A stretch of DNA of 64,000 bases from Erythroxylum novogranatense. Taxonomy: Eukaryota; Streptophyta; Magnoliopsida; Malpighiales; Erythroxylaceae. The notes under the pieces are model-generated. The model searched no databases and had not been told where the DNA came from. It worked only from the letters and a program-made list of their open reading frames with translations. Made by a program: the position numbers and the translations under genes. The stretch is taken from positions 1,364,001 through 1,428,000 of the forward strand of contig CM057224.1 of the NCBI GenBank assembly GCA_029891385.1. The letters run 5' to 3'. Below are positions 45,107 to 57,529 of this stretch, one piece after another (the stretch's first letter is position 1; the number at the start of each line of letters is the position of its first letter).

Positions 45107-45975
45107 ATTTTAAATTAAGTTTAATTGATTTAAGTCAAGTTTAAGAGTAATAGTTGAATTAACATGTCATTAATATTTGATTAATTCACATATGATGTTA
45201 ATATTATTAATGTTTTATCATTATTTTTAATTAAAATATAAGAGAATGAATTTTTTTAAAAATAAAATTAGAATTTTAAAGATTAAAAAATTTCCTAACC
45301 AACTTTTCATACGTGTTTAGTGCATATGGAGATAGAGATTAGAGACGCACAAGAAGAAGGTGCTAAGAATGATAATTTTTTGTCCGACATGACCCGGCCC
45401 AAGTTTATCGAGCTTCAATTGAGATTTTTTTTTATTTTGAGCTTAAATTAAAGCTATTTGGTTGGTTTAACTTGAAACTTAAAATTTTAAATAAATTAAT
45501 GTCATTCTCAAATTTTAACTTTAAAAATAATCAAGCATTTAAGTTTGTTTGGGCTTGGGTTCAAGTCAAGAGCGTCAATCTCAATTAGGCTTTAATTTAG
45601 ACCCGACCTAAATACAAAATTTAGGGTTGAGCTCAAATTTAAGAGTTTAAACCTAACTTGACTCGTTATCAAACTAATCATATTAAGCAAGTTTAAAAAG
45701 TAAATTAAGTGAAAAATGTTACGTTTTCTAAAGGAGACGTTATCTTATTTGATTAGATTAATTTCATAGGAACAAACTTGATGACTAACATAAAAACTCA
45801 TCTTAATCTTCTAGTATATAACTTCAAAATGCAATATAAGAGACATCAAAATACAGTAAACTTAGTGACCAAGCTCTTGCCTTGCCTTATTCTATTAGGT
45901 AAACTACATACACTAGACTAGTCGTAATGGCAAACACTTGATCTCTTTGAATCAGTCAGTATATATCGGACTGAT
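45107..45975. other. Spacer between the gag-only element and cysteine-rich copy 2
   Basis: AT-rich spacer. From 45400 to 45700 it carries a dispersed repeat with GAGCTTCAATT, GGGCTTGGGTTCAAG and GACCCGACC motifs, also present near 22390-22860. No gene is seen. Confidence 0.4.
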
Positions 45976-46382
45976 TTAGACATTTTCAGGCGGCGGCGGA
46001 GTCAAAAAACAGCCATAACGTTTACCAGCATCAGTGCTACTAGTGTTCCAGGGACAACATTTGCACTCCCTGTGTAGATGGCAATAGCAACCATAGTAAC
46101 AAATAGTTCCTGAGCAAGCACCCTCTGAGAAGCAGTCCTCATCTACACTGCATCTATGCAGATAGTGCCTTCTTGCTTCAACGCTCAGATTCCTATCTAT
46201 AATCATCCACACATTAGCATATTAAATATAAAGGATAATGGACATAGACCTTCATCGCAGTTTAAGAAATTCTAGAAAAAAAATCAATCTTTAAATTATG
46301 TAAGTGCGAGAAGAAACTTACATAACAGTATGACCAAGAGAACAGCTGTGAAAGCTAGCTTGAACCAAGTTGGTTTCTCCAT
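45976..46382 (-). CDS. Small secreted cysteine-rich peptide gene, copy 2 (complete)
   Basis: A complete two-exon gene of 93 codons plus stop. Exon 1 (46382-46322, 61 nt) encodes MEKPTWFKLAFTAVLLVILL, a clear signal peptide, and ends at a perfect GTAAGT donor in phase 1. Exon 2 (46196-45976) follows a TTATAG acceptor and encodes a YRNLSVEARRHYLHR linker. Then comes the framework CSVDEDCFSEGACSGTIC and CYCHLHRECKCC: C-x5-C-x5-C-x4-C-x3-C-x-C-x5-C-x-C-C. A tail with one further Cys and a PPPP run follows. It is very similar to copy 3 and more distantly to copies 1 and 4. An ATTAAATAAAG element lies about 55 bp upstream of the ATG. Function unknown; secretion is inferred from the signal peptide. 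NCR/defensin-like is the nearest description. Confidence 0.82.
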
Positions 46383-47845
46383 AACCTTAATCTTCAATGT
46401 TTAAAAAAGTGATGATGTTGGTGACTTTTGCTCTGTCTTTATTTAATGTAGCATTAAATATATTGTCTAAACTATTCGGTGCAATAAATTAATAAGTATA
46501 TTATTACAAATCCATTTATTGGGAACTGAGAAAATTTAATATTTTCTTCAAATGAATTTTTATTGGTAGAACATTTATTACGAAAAGTTTGTGTGTTTTA
46601 AGCCATATCATTGTAATACACAGTATAAGCCTTATAATTTATTTCAGACTTACATGAAATGATTAAAAATGAAGGTAATGTAGAATATTTAATTTTGATT
46701 CCATCTATGATTTTGGTGCTGATTCTAAGCTTCAAACAATCGCAAACTTGTGTTATAGGGACACGGGATAAATCTTTCTACAGTTATCTCACTATGTAAC
46801 TTCTTTTAATAATTCAGAGATTTTTTATGCTTACGATTAATATGAACAATTATAAGAGATCTTAACCTTTATATAGCTTTTATATCGGGTTTTTTCATTA
46901 TAAGGTTAATATGGATCCAATCAATACTAATTAGGATCTATTTTTCACTCGAACTTCGACCTATTAATCTAGATCGTTTATAGGGTCACTTTATTATATC
47001 TATTTGAATCAAATTACGTAATTTAACTAATAATTTATATAAAACAAAAAATGCAATTAATAACTATCCAACTTTATGGGAAAGGATAAAATATCCAATA
47101 ATAACTATACCGAATTATAAGTTGCTATAAATGTCAATTGGACACATTGATAATTTAAGAAATATTTGTAACCATTATGTCATCTTTAAGACTAATATAA
47201 GAGTAATGATTAAAAATTAAATCGATTCGACCAGTCTAATTGTATAAAAATTTGAACCAATTAAATTTTGGGTTTGTTTTTCATTATTTGATTTAATTTA
47301 CTTTGATAATTATTGTTGTTAAAATTAATTAATAATTTTTTATAAATCAAAATAAATAAATAATTTTTCAATTAAATTTTAAATTTTCGATATATAAAGA
47401 CAATCACATTCAATTATATTATAAATTATTTAATTTTATTCAAAATTTGACCAATTTTATGACAATTTAATACAAGTTAAACATTTAAACTTTAAACTCT
47501 TTTTAGCGGTTAAATTTTAATCCCGTTCTTAAACATTGCATGAAAGTGATCTAATCCTACATAATGCAATTCTAAAGATCATTCGAATAAAACCAAATTG
47601 CATTAGTTAGTTAGCTAAAATGTGTTCTAATGAATCAAATTGTTATTGGAAACTGTATATATCCTCATTTTTTAAAAAAAAATTAAACTTTACATAATTT
47701 TACAATATTTATTTAAAAAACGGCGTCGTTGGGATTTCTTTTAAAATGATTTTTATGAATTCCTGCTGCCAGAATTAAATCTCTTTAGTAACCTATTAAA
47801 TCTCTTTAGTAACCTTTAACTTTGAAAAGTCGTTTTGATTTCGCC
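46383..47845. other. AT-rich spacer
   Basis: No coding stretch is recognised. A 21-bp direct repeat (TTAAATCTCTTTAGTAACC type) lies at 47777-47820. Confidence 0.45.
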
Positions 47846-48605
47846 TATATAAAGGCGTAGCGGGGAAGTTTCAAATTTCAATTTGAGTTACCTTACCTTT
47901 CTTTTACATCTCTCTAGAATATCCGTCTCTCGCATCTACAAATGGCGGGAGATGAAGACGATTCAGAATCAAGCACGGTAATTAGAGTCGCTCCGTGATT
48001 CTTCATTCATTTTGACGTACTTCTTATTCTAGATCACTCTAAAATGTCTCTCTCGTGTAGAAATATAGTCGACGACTCTCTATCTGGTCAACCGTTACTA
48101 AATGGAGGAAGATGAAGAAATGAGAATCAGATTCAAGCACGGTTAGTAAGATATCAGCGTTATTGTTCTTTTTAGGCGCCGATGGCATTAGTCACAGCGA
48201 TTTTCTATTGTATTATCTAATCAGGATCTGAAATGAAAAGAAGGCGAAGAACTGATAATCAGATGGCGTGTAAGTAGATGGCTCCGTGATTGTTGGTTTG
48301 AGTGTTTCCGTTTCGTTCTTTCACCTTTAATTTTGCACTGCGGCTCTCTCATTCTATACCTCTCTAAAATCTCTCGCTCTCTCTCATCTAGAAAACTCGG
48401 AGACGATTCTCGTTCTGTCCAACGATGAATAAATGGCGGAAGATGCAGAAATAAAACTTCAAGCACCGTAAGTAATATCGATGCATGATTACTCTTTTTT
48501 GTATTGCATTAGATAAACAGATGTTAAATAAAAGAACGTGAGGAACTGAGAATCAGACGATAAGTGGTGCAGGTAGATCGTTAGGTGATCATTAGTTTGA
48601 TTACA
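47846..48605 (+). other. Promoter plus first-exon look-alike, tandemly repeated
   Basis: A TATATAAA box (47846-47853) lies about 90 bp before ATG 47942, which opens MAGDEDDSESST and then a GTAATT donor. Two diverged repeats of the same layout follow: CTCTAAAATGTCTCTC plus ATGGAGGAAGATGAAGAAATG with a GTTAGT donor (48037-48160), and CTCTCTAAAATCTCTCG plus ATGGCGGAAGATGCAGAAATA (48355-48495). Trailing GAACTGA-AATCAGA segments recur at 48246 and 48543. No downstream coding exons were found, so this may be a non-coding RNA gene or the broken 5' end of a lost gene. Confidence 0.45.
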
Positions 48606-50150
48606 AATGACTATAGGCGTTACACTTCAAAAGAAAGAGCAGCAATCAATTCATTATTACAAGTTGTTTCACTTCCTGACCAAAGAAAATAACAAATTAA
48701 GAACTCTACCAGCAAGATTAGATAGTTTACTGGTTATATATATATACACGGGTGGTTTTGTACTATATCAACCGCTTCTTGATTGCTTGCATGCTCCCAA
48801 AATCGGATCAGATTATTCTGTTCCTACTCTGTCCATAAATTTTGATCCATCTATTTTTTTCCTCTATTAGTTATCGAATGACTGAAATCTAATGGAACAC
48901 AAGAGGAATAACATAAACGGAACAGAATATCTGTTCCGCCCAAAATCCATCAGAAGCAAATAAAACAAATCGGTAATGTGCCTGCAACTGGCGTACTGAG
49001 ATTGGTGATTTTGCCTTCACATTGGCTTTTTAAAAGGTTATCGGAGCAGAAACTTGGCATGTAAGTGCCCACTGTTGAGATATGGATTTAAAGTTATTGT
49101 GCAGTTGAGGTTGAATTGCTTGAAGATGCATTTTCCTGATGTTATGTCCAAGTTATCTCGTTGGCTAGTTTTCATCTCTAATTAAGCATTTTTGCTCTTC
49201 TTGACTATTTGTTCCCTGATTCGATTGAAGATAATAACCTATCAATTTCATAATCCAGCAGGAGTGTTGATTTATGTTTGAATAGATTCTTATTTTGTAT
49301 TTTGCCTAAGCATATTATTGTGTTCGTCTACCTTTTCTTCTGTTGCATAATTGCATTGGTAGTTGAAACCAACTGCAATAGTAACAACTCTATTGAAATA
49401 TATAAGTAACTTAACAATTTTGACATCTTTTAAATATATACGTAACTTCCTTTTTTTTAAAAAAAAAAGATGTCACTTTATTTTTCGGTTACGATTTGTT
49501 GGTTTCATTTTGTATTGTACCATGCATAGCTTACACACATACCTTAGACTTTAGATAACTAATAGACATTTCTACTGAACGATCGTTGAAAAATATCAAG
49601 TTCGATTGCATGTCTAAATGCATATTATCTCTAGATTGACTGTAGATCTGATGTTGATTTAAGGCTATGTTGCAGTTGCTACTGAAATTGCTTGAAAAAT
49701 GCGTTTCCCTGATTAATCATGTGAGTCTAGTCAATCTCGTTGCCTACTTTCATCGTCAATCGAGTCTTTGTTGCCAATCTGGTCGCTTCATATGAACCAC
49801 ATAAGATTCAATTGAATAGCATTAAATTAGAGGATTTGGCTTTATATATGGTATAGGATGAACTAGTTAATACATGAACTTGCAAGGCATTGATTGAAAG
49901 GTACCTGATGAACTCACGAACTTGTCGTTCCCTGCAACAAAAATAAATAACTTAAAATTTTAATATGTTAACTTGCATTGATATATCATATATCTAAGGA
50001 GAGTCCTAATTTCAAATAGAAGTCCTCACTTATTCATTAATTTTAAGGAATATTAGCTCAATAATTCCAAAAATTATGGAGTTAATATTCCTTGCTTTAG
50101 AATTTTAATATTTTATGTTATTCTTTACATTTATTAGGTAAACTTTTGTT
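48606..50150. other. Spacer, no gene recognised
   Basis: AT-rich. A segment near 49100-49200 recurs in diverged form at about 49670-49790, sharing GAATTGCTTGAAGATGC/GAAATTGCTTGAAAAATGC and TCTCGTTG. It could be part of the transcript that starts at 47846. Confidence 0.4.
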
Positions 50151-53100
50151 TCAATTTAATTTCTGAATTTATTATTTTTAGTGTGAGTTGTTAATTTAAA
50201 ACAGTAAATTGACTCAACTTATTGATTCTTTAAAACTAAAATTTTGAATTTTATGAAATAAAATTTGAGGTAAGATTAGGTCTAAAGATTCAACACAAAT
50301 TTTAAATTGAATTTAAATTATATAAATTTAAAAGAGGCTGAGAAAATTTATTATAAATTAATTTAGTAATCATGAAATGTTTTGTTACTTAAAATTTGTT
50401 AAATTTATTTTTTATTTGTCTAGTTTAGTTTCATTATTAATTATAATTAATACATACATATGTTATTGTACTAGAATATGTTTTCATTTGAAAATAAATT
50501 TATAAATTTATTTTATTTTAACAAAATATTACTTACATTTTATATAATAATTAAAAAGTTAAATCCTTTTATGAATTGAGCTTAAACTATTTTCTTTTAA
50601 ACTTAATCTAACTTGTATTAATGTTTCTCCCAAAAGAGAATTTAAAAGTAAAATGACCGAACTAAGAGCAATTTATATAATGAAAATAAACTCATTTTGA
50701 TAAATTTTATATTGATTTTAAAATATAAGGAAGTACAAAACACTCTGAAAATAACCTGATTATTTTTATTTAAAAAACAACATGAAAAGTATTTCGTTCC
50801 ATTAAATAAATACTAACAAATACTAATAATATCTTATTTTTCAATTACGTAAGAGTTATTTAAATGTAGCATGCATCTAAATTTTTATTAAATTAAAATT
50901 TAAAGGCCAAATGCAATATTTTATTGATTTAAAATAATTTTAATTTACAAAATTAGTTCAACATTTTTAATAATTAATAATATATATTTTCAAATTTTAT
51001 AAATATTTATTTTATTATCTAATGTAATATGTTATTAATTAATTAATCATTACATATATTATTTTATTAGATTATGTTTTTATTTGAAAATTATTACAAA
51101 TTATTTAATAAAGTATCTATATTTTATATAATAGTTTAAACATTAAAATATTTTACGAATTAAGCTTTTATATATAATGTTAGATTTGAGTTTTAAAATA
51201 AGAATTTCAGATTTAAAATTATTGGGCTGTAGTTTTGTTAAATTAATCCTCATAACTTTTATAAAAGTTTTCTCTCAAGGGAATTTAGAAAACAAAATAA
51301 TCAAATTAGAATTATTTTATTACGAATAAATTTTTAGAATAAACCCATTTTAATCTGCATTATCTTGATTTTAAAAATAAGAGTTTAAAATAAAGTGAAA
51401 ATAATTTTATTAATTTTCTGTTAAAACGAAAACAAGATTGAATTTATTTCGTTCATTAGATAAATATAAAGAAAGAATAGTAACACATTATTTTCAATTA
51501 TAATATACAAAGGATTTATCATCATGTTCATATTATTATTTGTACATTTTTAACTTTTAAAGTTTGCTTCAATTTTAAAAGAGTTATTTAAATAAAGTAT
51601 GTATTTTGAAATTTGAATCCTTTTTTAATTAAACAAGTTTTTGAATATATAGTTATTGTAAGTTAATTTATACTGTAATTTATAATTATTTTAGATTTAC
51701 TAGATTAAAGGTAATATATTATATTTGGCAAATTTCAGTTAATACTGCGTCTAACTTATTCATAAAATTGAGTGATTAAATATATTATTTGGCAATTAAT
51801 TTCAATTTGCATAAACGTCGTTTGATATTTTAGTTAGCACAATTAAATAGAAATCTAAAAATGATGTTCTTTGAAAATATTTCAACATTTAATTTGGTAT
51901 AAAGTAATGTTTTGACTAATTCGGACATATAAACTTCTCATTTCAATTGAAATGCATTTTAGAATTTCAGTTTTCATTTGATTAAAAATAAAATTTGGAA
52001 CTTTAGGTTCAACTTGTAACGGAAAACAACCTTAGAATGAAACGGAAAAATAAAATGAAAATATAATTGTGAAATAGTTCACAAAAAAGACCATCAAAGA
52101 TACGAAAGCATGCTTTAATATATTAGATTTGTAATCCCCCGAACAAACGAATTTAGATTATGAATTAAACAATATCAGTTTTATTTTATAATAAACATTA
52201 ACCTTTGACTCGTGATTGATTGTCATGTGCAAAGACACTTTGCATGTTTAACAATCTAGTTCCTCTTTATTCCTGCTATTTCCTTCAATTATTGGTTTTT
52301 AAACTAAAGAAACAAAAAAACAGTATTCAAGTCTTTTGGACATCCTTAAATGAAACTAAAATTGACGCAAAAAGATTGTCATATAAATAAAATTAAAATT
52401 TTACTTTTTATGTGTTAAATAAATTTTTTATATAATTGATAATTTATAAATTACTCATTTAATGTTACCGTCTAATCATTAAAAATCTTCATTTCAGTTG
52501 AACCCAATTTATTACTATTTAACAATTTGGTAATCTGGACGACAGGACCTGCTTTTTACATATTTTTTTAGGAAATAACAAGACCTGTTTTACTTAAAAG
52601 CTTTAGACATGAGAATCTAATCGAATAACCCCTAAAAGACTTTGCGATCTGACGTATGACATGTGGACATTGAAGTTCTACAATATTAAACGAACTGCTT
52701 CGGCATACAAGGAGCTTTAACGGATGACTTTACTAACATGGCAAAATTGCCCAGTTTGGGGCAGTTAGATATGCATCTGCTTGTGTAACGTTAACGAGAG
52801 AAACAAACAACCGTCAAGTCAATGTAACGTAGAGTATTGCAGTGCTTGTAATTTACGATTGTTGCTCGGAGATTACCTTTAGCTTAGGATCCTTCTCCGG
52901 TTTACTTTAATCTAGAAGTGCCCCGAGCAATCGCTCGCCACTTTTCGACCAAACAGCAACGCGATTTATTCAAGAAACCTAAATCTTATTCAAGAAATGG
53001 AAGGACTAAAAGCATTACTATTCAATCAAAATTTAAAGGAGAAACAAACGACGTACAGAATATAAATCACTTTGATGGGTATTATCTTGATTTTAAAATA

Positions 53101-53880
53101 TTAGCAGTATGAAATGAAGTGAAAATAATATATTATTTTCTGTTAAAATGAAAATTTTTGGATCCATTAGATAAATATTAACAAATAATATTATGTTCCG
53201 TTCATTTATATTATGCAAAGGATGTCATCATCATGTTCATATTATTATTTATGTATTTTAATTTTCCTTTTAAAATATGTTATAAGTTTAAGAGAGTTAT
53301 TTAATTAAAGCATCTATTTTAAATACTATATGTGATTAAACAAAACAAGTTTCATGTACATTTATGAGTATATTTAGGAATAGTTAACATAAGTGAATTT
53401 ATACTACAAATTTTTAAGTTATCTTTAGATTTACAATTTTAAATCAAAAGTAATATACTATACCTGAGAAATTTTAATTAATTATGATGTATCTAACTTT
53501 TATTAAAATTAAACGATTGGAAACATTGTTTTAAATTTTAATTTGAATGTAATGATTTCATTTTAACTTTTAATAAAATTCAAGTATATCGAATTGTTTT
53601 GATATTAAATTGAAATCTAAAACAGTTTCCTGGTAAATATACTTTCAACATTTAATTTGGTATAAGGTGATGTTATAATTAATTAAGACATAAAACTTAT
53701 CGTTTCAATACTCCATTTTTATTTCATGATATGGTGGTTTAAAATTATATTTGAAAATAGTATTTCAACTTCAGGTTCACCTCACTTGGGGCATTAACAA
53801 CCTTAGCTTGAAAGAGGGAAAAAAATGAAAATTGCGAAAGAGTTCACAAAATGACCATCAAACTTAAGTGGTTGAATTGC
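50150..53880. repeat. Diverged duplications of an AT-rich block
   Basis: The block at about 51250-52090 recurs at about 53000-53855. Shared pieces include TTATCTTGATTTTAAAA, TTTTCTGTTAAAA, CATTAGATAAATAT, ATCATGTTCATATTATTATTT, TTTAATTTGGTATAA, and GTTCACAAAA-GACCATCAAA. Part of it is also seen at about 50600-50880, and 50390-50600 resembles 50930-51180. An isolated frame at 52918-53112 lies at the front of the third copy and has no recognisable domain. Confidence 0.6.
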
Positions 53881-54590
53881 TAATCGTTACTTAAGGAAGT
53901 GTTTGTTTCAATTTTTGTTTTAAATTTTAAATTTTGTTTTAAAATTTAGTAAAAAATTGTTTCTTTAAATTTTAATTTCTATTTTTGGTTTTGATTATTC
54001 CAATTTTCAAAATTATGAAATCTATGAAAAGTGATTTTATTTTCAGTTTTATTTTCTCATAATTTAATTTACTATCATTTAAATACATATTATTTAATTA
54101 TTTAGTTGTTAATAAAATTATGAATAATTTAATTGAGATTATATATTTAATAAATTAAAATAATTATCAATAAAATTATGAATTATTTTATTTTATTTAA
54201 GTTTTATAATTAAATTATATGTAATTAAATTTTAATAATTATTAATGAATATAATTAAATTTAAAATATTTAAATAAATTTTAATTTATAAATTATTTAT
54301 TTTATTAAAATAACATAATTTGTTAATAAATATTACATAAGAGATTGAATAAATTAAGGTGGTGAATGATAAAATAAAGAAGAGTAGAAAAGGCCAACAA
54401 GCTTGTAATTCAACGACTCGGTTTGAGTGTTTTAGCAATAAAGCAGATATAAATAAATAAATATGTATCTCGTATTTCTCCTGTTTCCGAAAGCTAAGTC
54501 ACAAAATTAAGTTTCGATCTGATTTTCAAACTTAAAAAATAAATTTTATAAAAAATCTACAGAAACTATGATATGAGTTCTGTGACATAC
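53881..54590. other. AT-rich spacer
   Basis: It is dominated by TTTAAATTTT and AATTAT runs with no gene. A GTGTTTGTTTCAATTTTTG start at about 53900 looks like a MITE end, but no partner was found. Confidence 0.4.
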
Positions 54591-55360
54591 CTTAGATCTG
54601 TATCGGCTTCTGTTTCTGCACATAATGCAATTAGAGTAAACACGAAACCTATTGCACAATGAATCAGAGCCAAAACAAGCAATCGATAAATCCAAATTTT
54701 CCTAACAAATTCGAGGAAATTTTCAACTAGGTTATTTTCCCAACGCGAACCTCTTTACGAGACCAAACTCCATCTCTCCGGATCTTGACGAAGAAGATGA
54801 AGAAAGCATCAGTTTCAAGATCCTTCATCTGTTCTCACTTTCTGCTGTCTTCTTTTTGCAATCGCTTTTCATATCACAATGTACTGACGATCAAGATCTA
54901 AATAATAGACCAAAATAAATAAACGCGAAATAAGAAAGAGATGTTACATTCTTTTCATCAGAACTTCTCAAATAAGAAATCTATCATCATTTACTTAAGA
55001 AAAATAACAAAAAGCATTCATCAGTTTCAGTATTCTCTGTTCTTTCCCGCTTTTTGCGCCTTAACTTTGTTCTTGCAGTCGCTTCTTACATCATAACATA
55101 TTGACGATCTAGATCTAACCAAAAAGAGATGAAATCCATGAAAGATCTTACATTCTTCAATGAATCTTCTCAAATCAGATCACAATAATCATCGAGATCG
55201 AGACGTTTATCGGAGAACGAGAGCAAAGTATGAAAAAGAAGAGACAGACGAGAGAAATGCAAGCCGAGACTTGGAAGATCAGAGGAGCCAAAAGAGAGCG
55301 CAACTGCGAAAGGGAGTGGAGGGAGAGTGAAAATTCAAACACGTATATATATAAGGAAAT
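54591..55360 (-). other. TATA-led transcript start with duplicated exon-like units, no coding sequence found
   Basis: On the minus strand a TATATATATA box (55344-55353) precedes a CT-rich leader and a segment that ends at a GTAAGATC donor (about 55152). The following 215-bp or so (55010-55185) is repeated in diverged form at 54800-55000, including CATTGAAGAATGTAAGAT-like and TCTGTTCT blocks. Further on, a stretch 54760-54591 carries a hydrophobic reading (IYRLLVLALIHCAIGFVFTL) without an ATG and ends at a GTATGT donor. It may be the 5' part of a gene whose body is lost, or a non-coding RNA. Confidence 0.4.
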
Positions 55361-55390
55361 TGTTGGACCAATACGACACCGCAAGGAAAA

Positions 55391-57339
55391 ATAATTGAGG
55401 TGGTGAAATTGACACTAAAATAAAAGATAATTTATCAATTTACAATAAATTAAATTACCGTATTCACTTTAATCCTACATTTGTAATATTACTTAACTAT
55501 TAGAAACATTGAACTACGGTAGGAACGCTCCGCAACAGAATATAAGCAATCGTAGTTAAGTGAGCATTTTTTATAATAATTTTTTAAAAAAATTAGTGTT
55601 TGATTGAAAAAATAGTTTTTAATAGATACGGTTTTTTAGCAGCTAAAATATAATTTTTAAGAAGTTCAAATTTGAAGTTTCTAAAAAACCTCTTAACTAA
55701 TTTTTATGTTAATTTTTCATATCAATTAATTAGCCTATTTTTAGTCTCTTTTGAGTTTTATCCCTATATTTTAGGTGTAATTCTCACAATATTTACAAAC
55801 TTATCTTCATGTTTATCTTGCAAACATATTCAGGTATTTTGATATTTATATAATATTATTTGACTTTTTATATGTTTTAATATTTATTTTTATATTAGTT
55901 TTACTTATGTTATAATCTATATAAAAGATTTTGTTAGATATATTTTCATTTATATTTCATATGGTTTAAAATATATAATTATTATTATATTGTGCTTTGC
56001 ACATTATTTAATATAATTTAAATAATATTTATATGTATAAATAATTTTATTATAAAATAAAATAATGTTAAAATTAAAAGTGATTTTTATGTTTATACTA
56101 CCAAGTAATTTATTGTATGAAGCTCTTTCAAAAGTTCTTTCTTAAATGACAGTCAAATAATCAACTGATTATTTATCAGAAAAGATCTACAAAAAAAGAT
56201 TTTACTGATAAAATCTCTACTGGTATAAGCATAACCAAACAAAGACTAAGTTATTTTCATCTTGACTTTAAGTTAATAAAATTTTCAAATTTATTTTATT
56301 TTTATTTTAAATTTATAAGTCAATTTTAAATTTAAATCTAAAATCTAAATCCTTGAAATGCATGTTGGCATGTAAAAGAGGAAGATAATCAAGTAAAGGC
56401 CAAGTTTGATGGTCCAAATCTATAATAAGCTCGAGTTTAACTTAAAACTTAATTAAGTGTGCTCAAACAATTAAATGTCTTAAAGTGATAAAACTTTACA
56501 TTTAAATGGCATTTTTAAATCAAAATAACATTCCTTTAAAAATTAATAAAGTTAACTCTATCAATTTATCCTTATTCTTGTCTTTACTTAAAACGCATTT
56601 TCTCTTTGTTAAAAGGATTGGAGCACCGTATTCTCGTTAGGTATTTCAATCATATGTCATTTAATTTACGTAGACTCTATATAAATATATAGATAAGATT
56701 TAATGAAACAGGATAAGAACTAATTAATTAGAACAGAAGATCCAATCTCAATTTAAATGAGTGATTTCAATTGACTATATGAACTAATAAGACTTGACTT
56801 TTTTTAAATAAGCTCTGCACAAACTCTATATTTATAAGTTGACTCAAAGAAAGTATGTCAATTGATGCTTGACCTCCCATTATGTTAAAATATATCTAAA
56901 GTACATGTCAATTTTATCAACAAAATAAAAGGCATTTTATTTAATAAAATGTCTTAATATACTTAATAACTTGTAAATAAAATGATATTAAAATTATGTT
57001 ATATATTAATAGTTTAAATTTAAATAACAATCTCAAAATAAATAATAATTTGATGTCAAACTCAATTTTATTATCTTTTCTTATTTTTATGCTAAATTAC
57101 ATAAAAGTGATCTTATACAATTTCGAATGCAAAATGATAAAGATAGATTCAAATACAAATTAGAACACTAAATATATGTTTCCCTTGTTTTATTAGTTAA
57201 TATTGTATTATGAGATGAATATTAGAACTCGAATATGATTAGATCACTTAAGATTTTTCTAAAGGAAGTCCCCGAAAGCCCCTCAAATCTTTTGACCCAT
57301 TAACTCCAGACCATATAAATAGATGGTTGAGATGAGTTG
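55391..57339. other. AT-rich spacer
   Basis: No gene is seen. The stretch 55560-56250 has a TTAGTGTTTGATTGAAAAA opening and a TAAGCATAACCAAACAAAGAC end, loosely like hAT MITE ends, but the arms are too diverged to be sure. Confidence 0.4.
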
Positions 57340-57522
57340 TGTTAAAAACAATACACCAGAAGAAATAAAAGAGAAAGATGAAGGTTTTTCATTAATCTGT
57401 TGCTATAGAAAATCGACCCACAGTAGATATAAGGTAGGGGTCTAACAACTTTTTTTACAAAACGACAAAAATAATCATTGTCTATATAACAGAAAAAACA
57501 ATTTATTTATATATTCTCAATA
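57340..57522 (-). repeat. Left (3') LTR of the second Copia element
   Basis: 183 bp. It pairs with 61894-62076 with about six substitutions by eye. If the end is placed at the CA dinucleotide instead, each LTR is 180 bp and the target duplication disappears. Confidence 0.88.
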
Positions 57523-57529
57523 CTCCCCC

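Noticed and set aside
45976..46382. Squash-type trypsin inhibitor identity for the cysteine-rich peptides
   Set aside because: The C-x2-D-x-D-C start and C-x-C-x5-C parts are similar, but the inhibitory loop before them and the six-cysteine spacing of squash inhibitors are missing, and there are extra cysteines.
55560..56250. A hAT-type MITE
   Set aside because: The possible ends are suggestive, but I could not align the inverted arms or find an 8-bp target duplication.
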